53,489 nucleotides of DNA from Mycoemilia scoparia (lineage: Eukaryota > Kickxellomycota > Kickxellomycetes > Kickxellales > Kickxellaceae), in NCBI GenBank assembly GCA_027575805.1, contig JANBPU010000110.1, positions 1 through 53,489 of the forward strand. The letters run 5' to 3'. The notes under the pieces are model-generated. The model had not been told where the DNA came from, ran no database searches, and saw nothing but the letters and a program-made list of their open reading frames with translations. Both the position numbers and the translations under genes were made by a program. Positions 31,680 through 43,169 of the stretch are shown here, in pieces; position 1 is the first letter of the stretch; every line of letters starts with the position of its first letter.

Positions 31680-34286
31680 ATGCAAGTCTCAGCTCGAGAC
31701 ACTCTGAGCTCTGCCTCGAATGGCTCTGCTAAGGCAAGTCTTTTGCGCCCACCATCAACCAGGACATCGCAGCAAAGCTCGCTCAATGGCCCTAGAAGGC
31801 TATTGAAACCTGCACCACTTACAGTTCCACGCTCGCCCATTACACCAAAGGCTGCGCATCAGCTCCGAAAGCCAAGTATGGCAAGCAGCCCTCTGACAGA
31901 AAAGAAAGCCTCACCCCCTCCTATAGTAGCAAAACCAAAGCCAATATCAAGAGCGCCGATTGCTCATGGAGTCACCAGACTTGCTGCACCAACAACAAGA
32001 ATCTCACAAGGAACAAATGGTAGCGCCACCCCAGCTGGGAGCACAGCGAGGTCGGCAGCAAGCGCATCAAGAACCAAAACACAAGTTGGTGGCATGGCAG
32101 GCCAAAGGATGCTCACCACATCCACACCAACAAGGCAACCTCTTAGATCTACTACTACCACTGCTCGCCCAACAGTCCAAGCTTCATCATCAACTACCAT
32201 TTCCTCTACTCCACGCCGCATATCATCCCGTGTTAACCCTCCTGTAAAACGCAGCCCATTGCTTGCAGAGTCTTCCCCAGCCACAAATCCTACAAGAAAG
32301 CCCATTGCAACCAAACCTCCAAAGCAAAGCAAAGCGTCAAAAGACACGCCAAAGCAAGCCTCTGCAGCTTTGAAACCATGGCAACGTCCCAAAACAGAGA
32401 GGCAGGCCATGGTTCAGCAGAGCTTTGATCCTCATAAAATTGGCGCAAATGCCAAAAGGCAGGCCCGTGAATCTGGAAAGTTGAACTTGGCTAACCGCGG
32501 GATGATTCGAATTCCTGAAGATGTGTTTACCCTATATGAGCGCCAGGTACAGGAAGAGGATATGTCTTTTGGTTCCCAATCCTATGACAGGTTTTGGGAA
32601 TCCGAGCCCTTGACTCGCCTGATTCTTTCGGATAACAACATCTCGGTCATAGATAGTCGCATTGGAATGTACCAAACACTCACATGCCTTGATATACGTA
32701 ACAATGATATATCCGAGCTGCCCGCTGAAATAAGTCGGCTTTGTGAGCTTCAATTCCTGAGTATTGCTGGAAACAAACTAACAGAACTGCCAGAATCCAT
32801 ATTCGAGCTACCAATTGTTGAGCTGCAGGTCCAAAGAAACAACATTTCTTTTATTTCGTCTCAAATTTCCAACCTTGCAACTACATTGGTTAATATTGAC
32901 TTATCGAATAACCAGCTAACTGTACTTCCCCAAGAAATCGCCAAGCTTACTAAGCTTATCAATCTTAACATTGCTGATAATATGATTTCCTCTTTACCTG
33001 AAGATTTGGATAACTTTTCTGAGCTGAAGGATTTGGATTTAAGAAGAAATAGACTAACAACACTGTTCCCTTCCAAATCAGCCCACAGCGATGAGCCGAT
33101 GGTATTCAAGCACCTTTATAGAATTGACGCTACCGAAAACCTGATAAAAACTCTATCTGAAGATTCAAATGTCAAAATACATTTACCCCGACTCAAAGAG
33201 CTCCTTCTTGGAATGAATCGTATTAAGGAAATCCCAAAATCCATGCTTTCTGGAATGTCCCAGCTCGCTACTTTGGATTTGCACGAAAATAGCTTTGAGG
33301 GAGATTTTAAAGGTTTAGGCCTCCTCCTTAGCCTGGAAAGGCTTGATATATCTGGAAATATCTACAGAAAACTTCCGGATGAAATAGGTCATCTTGTAAA
33401 CTTAAAGTCCATCAACTTTGATTCGAACCCCCTTATTCGTAAACCCAAAACTACCTCCGCCCAAGAAATTGTAAAGCAGCTTGCCGAGCAATTGGATTCT
33501 TGCAATATCAATTCCTTTGATAGCTATAATTCCGCTAGTGATGATTCACCAAAATACGCAACTATCTTTCCTACAAAATTTGATCTGTACCAATTGAACT
33601 CTGGTGCTCTAAAACTAGACAGATATGCACTCTTTAATGAGCTACAGAACTCGTCAATTGAAAAAATATCCTATGCTGCACAACAGCTTCCTTTCAAAGT
33701 CAGAATACTCTCGCTACAAAACAACGCCATAATTATATCTCCCATTAATCTAATTTCAACCTTCTCATCAACACTGACTGTCCTCGATTTGTCTCACAAT
33801 AACATTTCCACATTCCCATTTAACGACCAAAAAAATATTGATAACCCTAATGAAACAACAAAACTAGTGCTCCCAAATGTCACTTCTCTGAACCTTTCTC
33901 ACAATCGTATATCTACATTTCCGGACTTTGAAATTGCAAACATTCTTCCCGCTCTAAAAGAATTAAACTTGAGCTTCAACGCTATCACCAAATTACCAAA
34001 AAATCCTATCAGAGAATTACTTGGTACTAAAAATCTTGCTGAGTTGTTCCTTACTATGAATCACATATCCGAAATTATCCACATAACATTTGAAGGCCTA
34101 AGTGTTCTAAACCTTGCTGATAATGACATTGAGGTTATACCATTTGAGCTTGGGCTTGTTTCATCAATCCAAGCCATGGATATCACTGGAAATAGATTCC
34201 GTGTACCACGTCGTGAGACTGTGCAGAAAGGAACACAAGCTATAATGGAGTGGTTGCGTGGTCGAATTCCAAGATCAGAAGCCTAA
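31680..34286 (+). CDS. LRRC40: Leucine-rich repeat protein, LRRC40-like
   Basis: An intronless gene of 868 residues from ATG 31680; the frame is open further upstream but without another ATG. Residues 1-250 are Ser/Pro/Thr/Arg-rich and basic, probably disordered. From about 265 (ESGKLNLANRGMIRIPEDV) come about 20 leucine-rich repeats of the LxxLxLxxNxIxxLP type, in two blocks separated by a less regular stretch (about 610-690). The end, RETVQKGTQAIMEWLRGRI, matches the characteristic C-terminus of LRRC40 proteins. The role of LRRC40 is poorly known; the repeats suggest a protein-binding scaffold. Transcribed divergently from UFD1. Confidence 0.9.
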   Translation: MQVSARDTLSSASNGSAKASLLRPPSTRTSQQSSLNGPRRLLKPAPLTVPRSPITPKAAHQLRKPSMASSPLTEKKASPPPIVAKPKPISRAPIAHGVTRLAAPTTRISQGTNGSATPAGSTARSAASASRTKTQVGGMAGQRMLTTSTPTRQPLRSTTTTARPTVQASSSTTISSTPRRISSRVNPPVKRSPLLAESSPATNPTRKPIATKPPKQSKASKDTPKQASAALKPWQRPKTERQAMVQQSFDPHKIGANAKRQARESGKLNLANRGMIRIPEDVFTLYERQVQEEDMSFGSQSYDRFWESEPLTRLILSDNNISVIDSRIGMYQTLTCLDIRNNDISELPAEISRLCELQFLSIAGNKLTELPESIFELPIVELQVQRNNISFISSQISNLATTLVNIDLSNNQLTVLPQEIAKLTKLINLNIADNMISSLPEDLDNFSELKDLDLRRNRLTTLFPSKSAHSDEPMVFKHLYRIDATENLIKTLSEDSNVKIHLPRLKELLLGMNRIKEIPKSMLSGMSQLATLDLHENSFEGDFKGLGLLLSLERLDISGNIYRKLPDEIGHLVNLKSINFDSNPLIRKPKTTSAQEIVKQLAEQLDSCNINSFDSYNSASDDSPKYATIFPTKFDLYQLNSGALKLDRYALFNELQNSSIEKISYAAQQLPFKVRILSLQNNAIIISPINLISTFSSTLTVLDLSHNNISTFPFNDQKNIDNPNETTKLVLPNVTSLNLSHNRISTFPDFEIANILPALKELNLSFNAITKLPKNPIRELLGTKNLAELFLTMNHISEIIHITFEGLSVLNLADNDIEVIPFELGLVSSIQAMDITGNRFRVPRRETVQKGTQAIMEWLRGRIPRSEA

Positions 34287-34521
34287 GTAGAGGACCTGGG
34301 TCTTTTTGTTTCTGACATTGCTACCAGAAAATCGAAATTTGCTGCATTGATTAATTTTACTGTTAAACAAGAACTTGGTTTTACTTTTTAATTCGTGCTC
34401 TTTTTTAAAATGAAAACCAACTATAATAACGACATTATCAGCAATCGGATTTTTTGAGTTATATATGGTCGAATTCCACTACTGGTCAGTCACACAATAG
34501 CTGTGGGTGGATCTTAGAAAA
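34287..34521. other. 3' flank of LRRC40 and repeat-associated leader
   Basis: It contains tggtcgaattccactactgg (about 34468) with gctgtgggtggatct, which recurs at 39595 (partly) and 46018. It therefore belongs to an extended form of the MITE family. Confidence 0.5.
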
Positions 34522-34642
34522 ATATAGATCATGATTTTTGAAGGGTTTACTTTTTGGTGGCCAATTATTATAGGGGCAGTCGCAGCCAAATGGATGTCCA
34601 GTTTTACTAGTAAACATTCACCCTTCAAAAATTATTACCCAT
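34522..34642. mobile_element. MITE (TTTTTGAAGGGT family), copy d
   Basis: The left arm is ATTTTTGAAGGGTTTACTTT and the right arm TTCACCCTTCAAAAATTATT. The core has ggggcagtcgcagccaaatg. Its right end abuts the ATG of the kinase-like frame at 34643, so that frame may have been truncated by, or may borrow its start from, this insertion. Confidence 0.85.
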
Positions 34643-35532
34643 ATGATCATGTTCGATGCAATGGATTACTTGTTAAGGCAAAAGATCATGGTAACATGCT
34701 ACAAAAGGGACGATTACACCAAGTTGCCGGAGTGGATAAGAAGTAATTATGGTGATAGTGTTGACCTTGCCGAAGAAACTGAGAGAGATACCTGGAAAGC
34801 AATAAACAGAGGAATGGAAAAGATGTTGCTGAACTTAGAAGATATAAGGGACTACAATGGAATACCAGTAGTGAACCTAGACAGACTGAAAGACATAGAA
34901 ATGCTGTCATACAACACAGATAGAGTCACGCTGGATGGCAAAAACCTTGTATGGAAGAGACCGATACTCCCGCACGAGCCAATACATATCACAAATGAGA
35001 TATCTAATCTTCCGAGACTACAGGATGTGGGTGGAGTCGTTAAAATAAAATACATAGTAAGCATAGAGGGGCAAGAACACGAATTCCTCATCAAGGAGTT
35101 GCTGAAAATCACAGAAAGTTTGAGCCATACAGAAATAACAGATATGTTTAAGACGGTAAACAGAATACACGGCTTAGGGACATCCCATGGAGACATAAAA
35201 CCTGAGAACATAATGAGAAATTCCGAGTGACAAATAAAATTCATAGACCTTGCATTTAAAGACCACACACCAGAATATATGATCCCAGGAACAGAACATC
35301 TGGAAAGTGAGAAATATATGATAAGTGACTGATATGACCTTCACATTGCTATTAACAAATTAAACCAATTGCGATGACCATCGCTTATTTTATTATTTGG
35401 CAGATTCTCCACCAAAAGGAAGTGAGAAAAATCCTTGAGAGGACATCGATACTCAGCAGAGCCGGAGCTAAAAATACGCAGACTATGGATGAATGCTAGA
35501 GGGATGTTGGGAGTGCTGGCCCATTCGCTTTA
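34643..35532 (+). pseudogene. Kinase-like ORF with four in-frame TGA codons
   Basis: One reading frame runs 296 codons from ATG 34643 to TAA 35530-35532. It has no TAA or TAG, but TGA at 35228, 35329, 35377 and 35428. Kinase-fold signatures straddle the first TGA: HGDIKPENI (catalytic loop) before it and IKFIDLAF (DFG-like, DLA) after it, then PGTEHL. Each TGA sits where Trp is acceptable (NSE-W-QIKF, ISD-W-YDLH). TGG is also used three times before them. It resembles degenerate kinase-like domains with an HGDxKPEN loop; the N-lobe is not recognisable. It may be a decaying gene (TGG to TGA), or one acquired from a genome reading UGA as Trp. No other domain is seen. Confidence 0.55.
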
Positions 35533-35734
35533 AGTGGAAGCTTTTCAATTTATTATTTTCACTTCATTAATCAGATTACATTGGCTTTTTCTGGCCTTGC
35601 CTTTTTTACAATGCGCATACAGAATCCCTTTTATAACTCGCATCATCTTTATTACACTTTGTAAATAAATACTTCATAAAGCACTTCTTTTTGAACACCT
35701 TATTCTTATTGCACAAATACTTTACATATTCAAC

Positions 35735-35989
35735 ATGATTATCATACAAAAGAACAACTTTAACCTCAGAGATTATCTATATAGTGAGGGTGGCACCTGT
35801 GATTGTGGTAGATATGTTTTTATATCAGCAATATGTGAGCATGAAGTAGAACTCCAATATAAATGTGGTAGGACTAGGCCACAATCAGAAAGAAAACAAG
35901 CCTTCTGCGATAAACCAGCTCTTACAAAGAGAGTTAATAATGTTCGAGTAGCATGGAAGTGCGGAAAGGGGAGAGAGTGCCAAAAATAA
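35735..35989 (+). CDS. Small Cys-rich hypothetical protein
   Basis: An 84-codon ORF with ATG start and TAA stop. It has seven Cys, including CDCG, KCGR, FCDK and KCGK, and many Lys/Arg towards the C-terminus, which could suggest zinc binding. No family is recognised. It lies in an AT-rich, repeat-bearing stretch next to the kinase-like frame, and it could be chance. Confidence 0.3.
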   Translation: MIIIQKNNFNLRDYLYSEGGTCDCGRYVFISAICEHEVELQYKCGRTRPQSERKQAFCDKPALTKRVNNVRVAWKCGKGRECQK

Positions 35990-37259
35990 GAAAGGATAAT
36001 GAGGAGAAGCATAAGAAGCTTCCAATATGCAGAGCAGCTAACCTTTTAAAGAATGAAGAAATGAACCTCAGATAACACAAACCAAAACCAATGCTTTAAA
36101 TCCACAGAGAGAAAAGAGAAAGGATAAGCATATATGACAAGCTTCCCACCGAATGGGAATAGACAAAGATGTCCTCATACATTCCCTGAAAAGTCTGCTC
36201 ATAGTCCCCATATGTTTTATTTGGAATCCCAGTGATGGTTGGCAAGCATACAAGGAAACATCCTAGTACCCTTTTAAAGAGACACTGCCTTCATAATATA
36301 ATAAAAATGTTTAATCCTAAAGTATAATGATGTCATCAATCACTATTTAACTGGGCCAATAATAGTAGCATCTCTGGCTCTTATGTGAGCGAGTGTGATT
36401 GTACCAAATATTGTTATTTGAGTTGTTATTCATTTTATTTAGAGAATCTGTTTATCAAATTTCGTTGCAAGAGATTTCATAAAACATTTAAGAATAATCC
36501 TTACAGCTGTCTTCATATCATTTGGGAGATTATTTTTGAAGAGTGAATAAAAGATTCTGCTAACTGTTGATTGATTGAATTTGCCAATCACTCGCTCACT
36601 CAAGCCCATAAAAATGCCAAAGCACGACAAATTAGGACCATTAGTTTGAACTTATACTTCACTTGCTCTATTTAAAAGTCTAATTTTTATTCTCAGATGT
36701 ATGTATTATACTTCTTTCAATGGCTTCATTTAGTCGTCAGCTAGCATTTATTCTGATATGTTCTCATGAATCATAGGCTCAAGCAATCAAGTCTTGGAAT
36801 AGCCGATTTTTCAAAGTTGTATCTTGGACTGATCACATTCAACTTTTGTGGGCCACTTTAACTGATAGTGAAAAGGGCTTTCAGTATATTCGCAATCCAA
36901 ATGCATTGCAATGAAAACTCTTGGTTGCCAGAAAGTCCACGGCAGCCAATTCCTTTTCCTTGAACAGGATGAGATCTCAGAGTGCCTTTCTAAACTTACC
37001 GCCTGCATTTGACTTAACCCAAATACCCCACAACCGCTCCTGCTGTGTATATTAAATGCTTATGGCCAGAAAAGCAAGACCTCAACCAGGATCATACCAT
37101 ATACAGAGAAAATTCTCAGGTGTCGTGAAATTACCCAGATTTTGGATAATTGTTTAGCTGAATTGTAGACATTTGTATGAATATGTATTTGGGGGCATTT
37201 TTTTAAATGGAATTGTAATGATATTGACGAACTAACTAGCCAAGTGGCTTGATGCTAGA
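35990..37259. other. Intergenic, possible transposase scrap
   Basis: On the minus strand, 36630-36439 reads GLSERVIGKFNQSTVSRIF, a helix-turn-helix pattern like the N-terminus of Tc1/mariner transposases. No catalytic domain follows, and no TIRs were found. Nothing else is supported. Confidence 0.35.
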
Positions 37260-37534
37260 TATGGGTGATAAATTATGAAGGATGGCAATTTGCCAATAAA
37301 TGGTTGCCATCCATTTGTCAGAATCTCCTTTGAATGTATACCAGAATAATACCCTCGACAACAGGCAATAATTTGCCAGGCTCCAGCCAAAGTGTATAGC
37401 TTATGGATTGATTTTCAGGGAATGTATGGGGGTACCATTCTGTTCCCTTTTGATGGAGAGCTTGCCATTTGGCTGTGACTGCGCCTATACTTGTTAACCA
37501 CCAAAAGATACCCTCCAAAAATTATCATCCATAT
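37260..37534. mobile_element. Extended MITE, copy e
   Basis: A longer family member of about 275 bp. Its left end has atgaaggatggcaatttgcc and its right end accaccaaaagataccctcc then aaaaattatc. The interior carries cagaatctcctttgaatgta, ccaggctccagccaaagtgt and agggaatgtatgggggtacc, all found again at 53158-53300. It lies just past the 3' end of the BAT gene. Confidence 0.75.
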
Positions 37535-37625
37535 TGTCAGTATGCTTTTACAAAGTTTAGAATTCAAAAAAATTTAATTTAGCGTACGCTCAAAGTTCTA
37601 TTGTCTGCTTTGTAAAAATAAACAT

Positions 37626-39157
37626 TTAAAGTTTTATGGAAGGTGTCCATGACTGATACTCATCAGATTTACCATACTGAATGAACAGAAGCTGATCATA
37701 AAGTTTGCGAGCCAGAGGGCTATACTGAGCACTTGCGTTGTTTGGATCTAGCGGAACTTTGTAGGTTTTAGAATCATATATGATGGCTTTAACAGGAGAT
37801 ACAATGCAGGCAGTACCACAGCCAAAGCATTCGAGCAACTATGTGTTTTCCAAAAGATAAAATATTATTGTTGACTGTAATAACCAATGCATGATATCGG
37901 AATTGATAATTGCCAATATGGGGAGATTCCATTAGCGATAGAATATATGGTAAGCAGAGATGGGCCCTCAAGTTTTGGCCTAACCATAAGCTAATCCATA
38001 CACAACTCCCAAGGGGCCAATTTTGCCCAAAGCACTATGAAATTTAACCATATACTTACTCTATTCTCACTTTGAGCTTTAATGAGTTCACTCATAGTGA
38101 ATATGCGCTCGGTTACCTTAACTCCTTCAATCTTTCCGGCAATGTGCAGAAGGGAGTCGCGTGTGATTCCAGGCAAAATAGTACCGTCAAGTGGTGCAGT
38201 AATAAGTTCTCGATCTTGTTTTGTTTTTATGAATAAACAAAAATTAATTATAAGTATTTACAATTTCAGAACATTACCACCAAATATAGCCACAAATTGC
38301 TTACCTCCATCGCTGTTAATCCAATAGACCATAAAATTCATAGTTCCTGCTTCTGTTACTTTGTGATCATCTCCAAGGAGCCATAAAACCTGATCAGCCC
38401 CTTTAGCGCGGGCATCGTAGGCTGGCTTTATACATGGTGCATAGTTTCCACCAACTTTCTTTGAGCCAACACCGCCAGGCCATGCGCGGACATCCTCAGT
38501 ATTTGCTAGTAGAGTAACTGCGCTGCCAAAGTATGGGCCAACAGGACAGCAAATAACATATAGGATTGCCTCGCCAGAGCTAGTCATATTGAGAGTAGCC
38601 TAGTAACCAATGTCAAAGAACGTGAAGTCAGTAAGAATGATAATGCAATAAAAATATGTATTTAGGGTTGTTCTTCATTAGAATAAGCTCTTTATACCAG
38701 TGTGTCTTACTTCTGAACCGATCATGGTAGGGCGTATGTATAAGGAGTACCCTTCATCCTTGTAAATCCATCTGGAATCAAGACGAACCAGCTCCTTGAT
38801 ACCTTCAAGGACCAAGTCCGTATCAAAGGTAGGGAGCATAAGACGCTCAGCAGAAGTATTTAGACGTTTCATGTTCATCTCTGGGCGGAAAAGAACAACC
38901 TCACCATCATTCTTTCGATATGCTTTCATTCCTTCAAAACACTCAAGGCCATAGTGCAAAACCAAGGATGCAGGATCAAGCATAAGTGGACCATAGGGCT
39001 TGATTTCGGGCTTCTTCCATCCACCCTTAGCTGACCAACGCATTTCAAGCATATGGTCAGTAAAGTACTTCCCAAAAGTGATTTCCTCCTTTGGAATAAG
39101 CGGCTTTGGATTCTGATTCAGGGTAATGGATATCTTGTCTTTAAGAGCTTCGGACAT
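37626..39157 (-). CDS. BAT2: Branched-chain amino acid aminotransferase
   Basis: A PLP enzyme of fold type IV that interconverts Leu, Ile and Val with their 2-oxo acids. Exons 39157-38711, 38599-38305, 38214-38060 and 37838-37626 give 369 residues. Family signatures: LVLHYGLECFEGMKAYR, SLYIRPTMIGSE, VCCPVGPYF-like ICCPVGPYF, GGNYAPCIKPAYDARAKGAD, the PLP region VTEAGTMNFMV, LITAPLDGTILPGITRDSLL and CGTACIVSPVK. There is no N-terminal presequence (MSEALKDKISITLNQ), so it is likely cytosolic. Intron 3 (38059-37839, 221 bp) is unusually long for this window and contains a repeat fragment. Symbol by analogy with the yeast cytosolic isozyme. Confidence 0.95.
37905..38040. repeat. Repeat fragment inside BAT intron 3
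   Basis: The sequence around gagattccattagcgata and gggccctcaagttttggcct resembles 46255-46370 and, inverted, 53045-53145. It is part of the internal portion of the extended MITE family and explains the length of this intron. Confidence 0.6.
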
Positions 39158-39806
39158 CTTTTCACAAAAGGTTATGTATATATTCGTTTGGTTTGAATAG
39201 ATATTATAACTATAGAAAGATAAAGAGAGTGAAAGGTCAATGGATCCGAGAGTTCCCGTGGATACACTGTTGATCCCTACCTCTTTTAAACCTACCAGCG
39301 ACTCTTGGTTTATGGGTTGTATGCTTTTATCAGCTCTGGTCTGAAAACGCTAAAAAATGATATCCAACTTTTGCTGATTCATCAGTGATGTTTATGATTC
39401 ACATGTTGACAACACTAGATTTTCCCAGTTGCTATTAAATAAATTTCATTCGAGATATTAATAAAAAAGAGTCCTCAAAATGTCCAAAGTTTAAAGGTTT
39501 TGCTTGAGCATGTGATTAAGAGGATAGAAAGAGATATTGCATTCAAATTAATTGAAAAAAACCATACTGAAAGATACATAAATTATATTATATATGGTCG
39601 AATTTCACTTGCGATCAGACAAAAGATAATAAGCGGCGGGTTCTCATTATAAAGGTATATTGAAGATAATGTAATATTACACTTCATAGAACGCACTTTA
39701 ACCCAGAATGAAGCTTGACCTCACACATTACTCAACATAAAAAAGAAACAGGTATATACTATATATTATGAAACCTCTATTCGCTTGATACACAATATCT
39801 CTATTT
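39158..39806. other. Intergenic between BAT and PFKFB
   Basis: A short fragment at about 39592-39620 (tatggtcgaatttcacttgc) matches the leader seen at 34465 and 46018. The rest is AT-rich with no gene signal. Confidence 0.5.
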
Positions 39807-42076
39807 TTATCTTTGGTCATCTTGTTCATTAGTATATTCTGGGTCGATGCCAACAAGCTCATCCTTTAGGGCCTGTGTAAGTGTTTGCTCTGTTGTATCT
39901 GGATTAACAGAGTAGCTTATTGTGACCTTGGGGTTAGACTCTGTCACTTTGATATCGCCGTGACCTTTAACGTGCAGCTGATCAAAGGTTTGGGTGTGGA
40001 TAATAGGCGGTCTCTGAGTTGATTTTGATTGGACTGGGTGCGCTTCTTTTGCGGTCATAGATAATTTAGAATACTCCTGTAGGTCCTCAAATGTCTTATC
40101 CTCATCTATTGTACTATCATTTTCGTGTGCCTGGTTTACAGGGTTTTGAGCCAGTTTTGCTGCTGATTGTGGCCCCAAGGTACTCTGTGGAAGGGCAAAA
40201 TCGTCTTCCTTTGGAATAGTCTCCTTTGTATACTTGGGCTCTTCGGAAGGCTTGATAGAGCTTAGATTTGGTGATGCAACTGGCTGTGCCGACATTGGGA
40301 AGTTGCTCTGGTATTTTCGGCGATGAGACTGTTTGGCACTTTCACCCAAGAGCTCGGCAGTAGACGAAGATTGGAATATACTTCCCTTAGAAGCATTGGG
40401 CTTTGCTGCAGGCTTGTCATTTTCACCACTGGTAGCCACAGAAGCACCCCCAGGACTTACTCCAATATCTGTACCCGATCTCGAAACTGGGATTGATGAC
40501 TTGAGCTTCGAATTATATGTATTGACTCCTGTTTGTCTAAAAGGTGCGCTTCCAACACTTGGACTTGCAGAGCCCGTCTCTGAAGTTTTGTGGGATGTTG
40601 TCTTTGGACGGTGTGTGTCAACTGCTGCAATATCAACTTTATACGTTTGTATATCGCAGCCATAGGCAGTCCATGTCAACTTCATTACTGTGTGCAAAGG
40701 GATCTTGAGGTATGGTAGATCTTGGGGGTCGATGTTGAGGAAATATGCGTACAGACAACGCAAAACTGCTTGATGAGAAATTATAAGGAGATTCTGCTGA
40801 CGCTCAAGCTCCATAATGACTGGCTCCAATCGTAGAACAACATCTCTGTAGGATTCACCGCCACGGTAGCGGAACTCGAACTTGTTTTCATTCCTCATAG
40901 CATACTCCTCAGGGTGCCGTTCCTCGACTTCTTCGTAGGTGAGGCCCTCACAGACACCAGCATCGAGCTCATCTAGGGCCTTCCACTGCAGCCGGGGGTA
41001 TTTTAGCTTTGAGCCAGTCTGGATCGTGCGCTTGAGCGTTGAAGTCCACAAAGTCAATTCTTGATCACCCATGAGCTTTTCAATAAGCCCAGGGAGCGCC
41101 TCAGAGTATTTCTCGCCATTTGGGCTGAGAGCAGGGTCGCCACCCAACCTTTGATCTAGGTTATATAGACTCTCGCCGTGGCGACTGAAGAGGATCGAGC
41201 GAGGAGCAATGTGAATATTCATCAAAAAATAGACTATTCTAGTCTCAATGAAGCTCTTGATACGGTTAATCACCACTTGGCTCCCCACGTTGATCTTTTT
41301 GACGTATGTTAGCGCAGACTCGTCATAGACATCGGCATCGGCGGCAGCTATAGAACTGAAGCCATTTGGACCAGCTATCAGCATTTCGCTGGCATGGTGT
41401 GGCCTTTCACCACCAGGACGACAGTTCAGTGGCTCGTATAGCTCATTATAGTGCTCGATTCGTTTCTTGAAATCGCTCACAATCTCGTCCTCATCGTCTA
41501 TATGCCTATAATCTGGACTTATACGCTTAACCTCACGTATGTTCTTTTCGATCAATTCTTCGTCATCGCACCAGCTCTCAACAAACATTACTTCAATTTC
41601 TTTGGATCTGCAGGTTTCATATATATAACGCCGGCGCTCCCTTGTAGAGTTGGTCGCATCATATATAGCTACCCCAGATGAGAGGTCTTCAAACCACAGA
41701 AACATATCACCCAACGCCCTCATGGCGCACTGACGACGAAGCTCCATTCCCTCAGCATTGTTGGGATCAAAGAAAGTATGCAGCTTCTTTGTGCCCACAT
41801 ACATGCGGCGATATTCACCAACATTGAACACCCGACAATTGACGCCAAGCCAGTCAAGATAGCGAGACACTGTGATTGTGTTAACAGGGCGGGGTATAAG
41901 TGTTAGATAGACCCACTGTGTGACAGCTTGATTGCAAGCTGGTATTTGTATTGAGGCTGCGAGCCATTTATATAAATGAACATGCATTTACCTTTATATG
42001 CTATGTAGGTCTTCCCTCTGGCAGGAAGACCAACCATAATAACTGCAATTCTAGTTGAACAAGATGTACCCAACAT
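39807..42076 (-). CDS. PFKFB: 6-phosphofructo-2-kinase/fructose-2,6-bisphosphatase
   Basis: This bifunctional enzyme sets fructose-2,6-bisphosphate, the regulator of glycolysis versus gluconeogenesis. Two exons, 42076-41992 and 41869-39807, give 715 residues. The kinase half has the P-loop GLPARGKT (residues 16-23, exon 1), FNVGEYRRMYVG and VAIYDATNSTRERR. The phosphatase half has SRHGESLYN with its catalytic His, LGGDPALSPNGEKYSEALP, LDELDAGVCEGLTYEEVEER and the second His in IISHQAVLRCLYAYF. Both active sites look intact, unlike yeast Pfk26, whose phosphatase His is lost. The last 240 residues are a Ser/Thr/Pro/Lys-rich tail of unknown role, likely regulatory. Between the halves is a low-conservation insert (about 205-245). 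Confidence 0.96.
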
Positions 42077-43169
42077 TTCGAACTATAGGCGATAAGCTAT
42101 AGAGGTGAGAGCAATATTATATAGTGACTAAAGTGGAACAATTAAGTTGGGACACTAAGGGTGTAGTATCGAGCTGCACCAAATAACTTTATATTAATGG
42201 TGTTGCAGGAGGGAATGTAAAGAGGCAAATTGTAATATTTCTGCAAGTATAGCTAGCACACAATATTGCCAGGCATACGAGATAGCTTACGAAAGAAAAA
42301 GTGCTTGAGCGATGAGTAAGCCTGAGCGGGCCTGTTGTTTGTTTTGGCCAAGGCTTAATGGTGCTGGTCTACCATTTGTCGTCACTCGGCCAACCCTGCC
42401 TCTTTGATACACGCAGTGCCATTACTCCTTAACAAGCCTTCATCATCCAGAAACCACCATAGTTTTTGCATGTGGCGATCGCTAATGCCGGATATTTTCG
42501 AGCACAGCCCACCCACCCACAGTCAATCCACTCCCACCTCCCCTCTCTTGCTCTGTTTCAAACTCAATCTGGGATAAAGTATCCCACAACTTTGACACCG
42601 CTCCGAATTATTCCTTCCCCCCTGCTTACCCACACATCATATCGCTCTCTCCGGACTATCTGGATTCTGCATCTGCTGCACATACCCGTGCTTGACACTT
42701 GACGGCGTGCGTTTATCTAAATTTCAAAGTCAGATCAGTCTACTATCGAACCTTGTAAATAATGGGCTACGTCATTTTGTCCACAGCATTCTTGCGTTCT
42801 GATATTTGAGCTTTTTGTCAAGCATATGACTATGCAGAAAGGCAGGAGACGGCGGATGGTGAAAAGATAGTATAGTAACTACAAAAATTTGGATACCATG
42901 CATGGGTGTAGGGCACACCTTCAAGTAAACAGGAATATATACACGGGCTACAGCACAAGTCTCTTCTCAAGATGGGCCAACTTTCTGGATTGTATGTGTC
43001 AAGTATAACAGCTTTAATTTAGAAAAATATGCACTCATTTATAAACAACGCTGAGACAATTATGATGATTTAGTGTTGAAAACTAGTCCTTAAAGAAAAG
43101 TAAAATAAATCAAATATAGGTGTGAATTTATAGTGTGTCTTGAAATGCTGCCAGTCATAATTCAGAAAC
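42077..43169. other. Intergenic, promoter of PFKFB
   Basis: 1.1 kb with a pyrimidine- and C-rich tract at about 42515-42660, possibly promoter-associated. No gene, RNA or repeat family was identified. Confidence 0.55.

Noticed and set aside
42466..42702. 78-codon plus-strand frame upstream of PFKFB
   Set aside because: It lies in a pyrimidine-rich promoter-like tract; composition explains the lack of stops.
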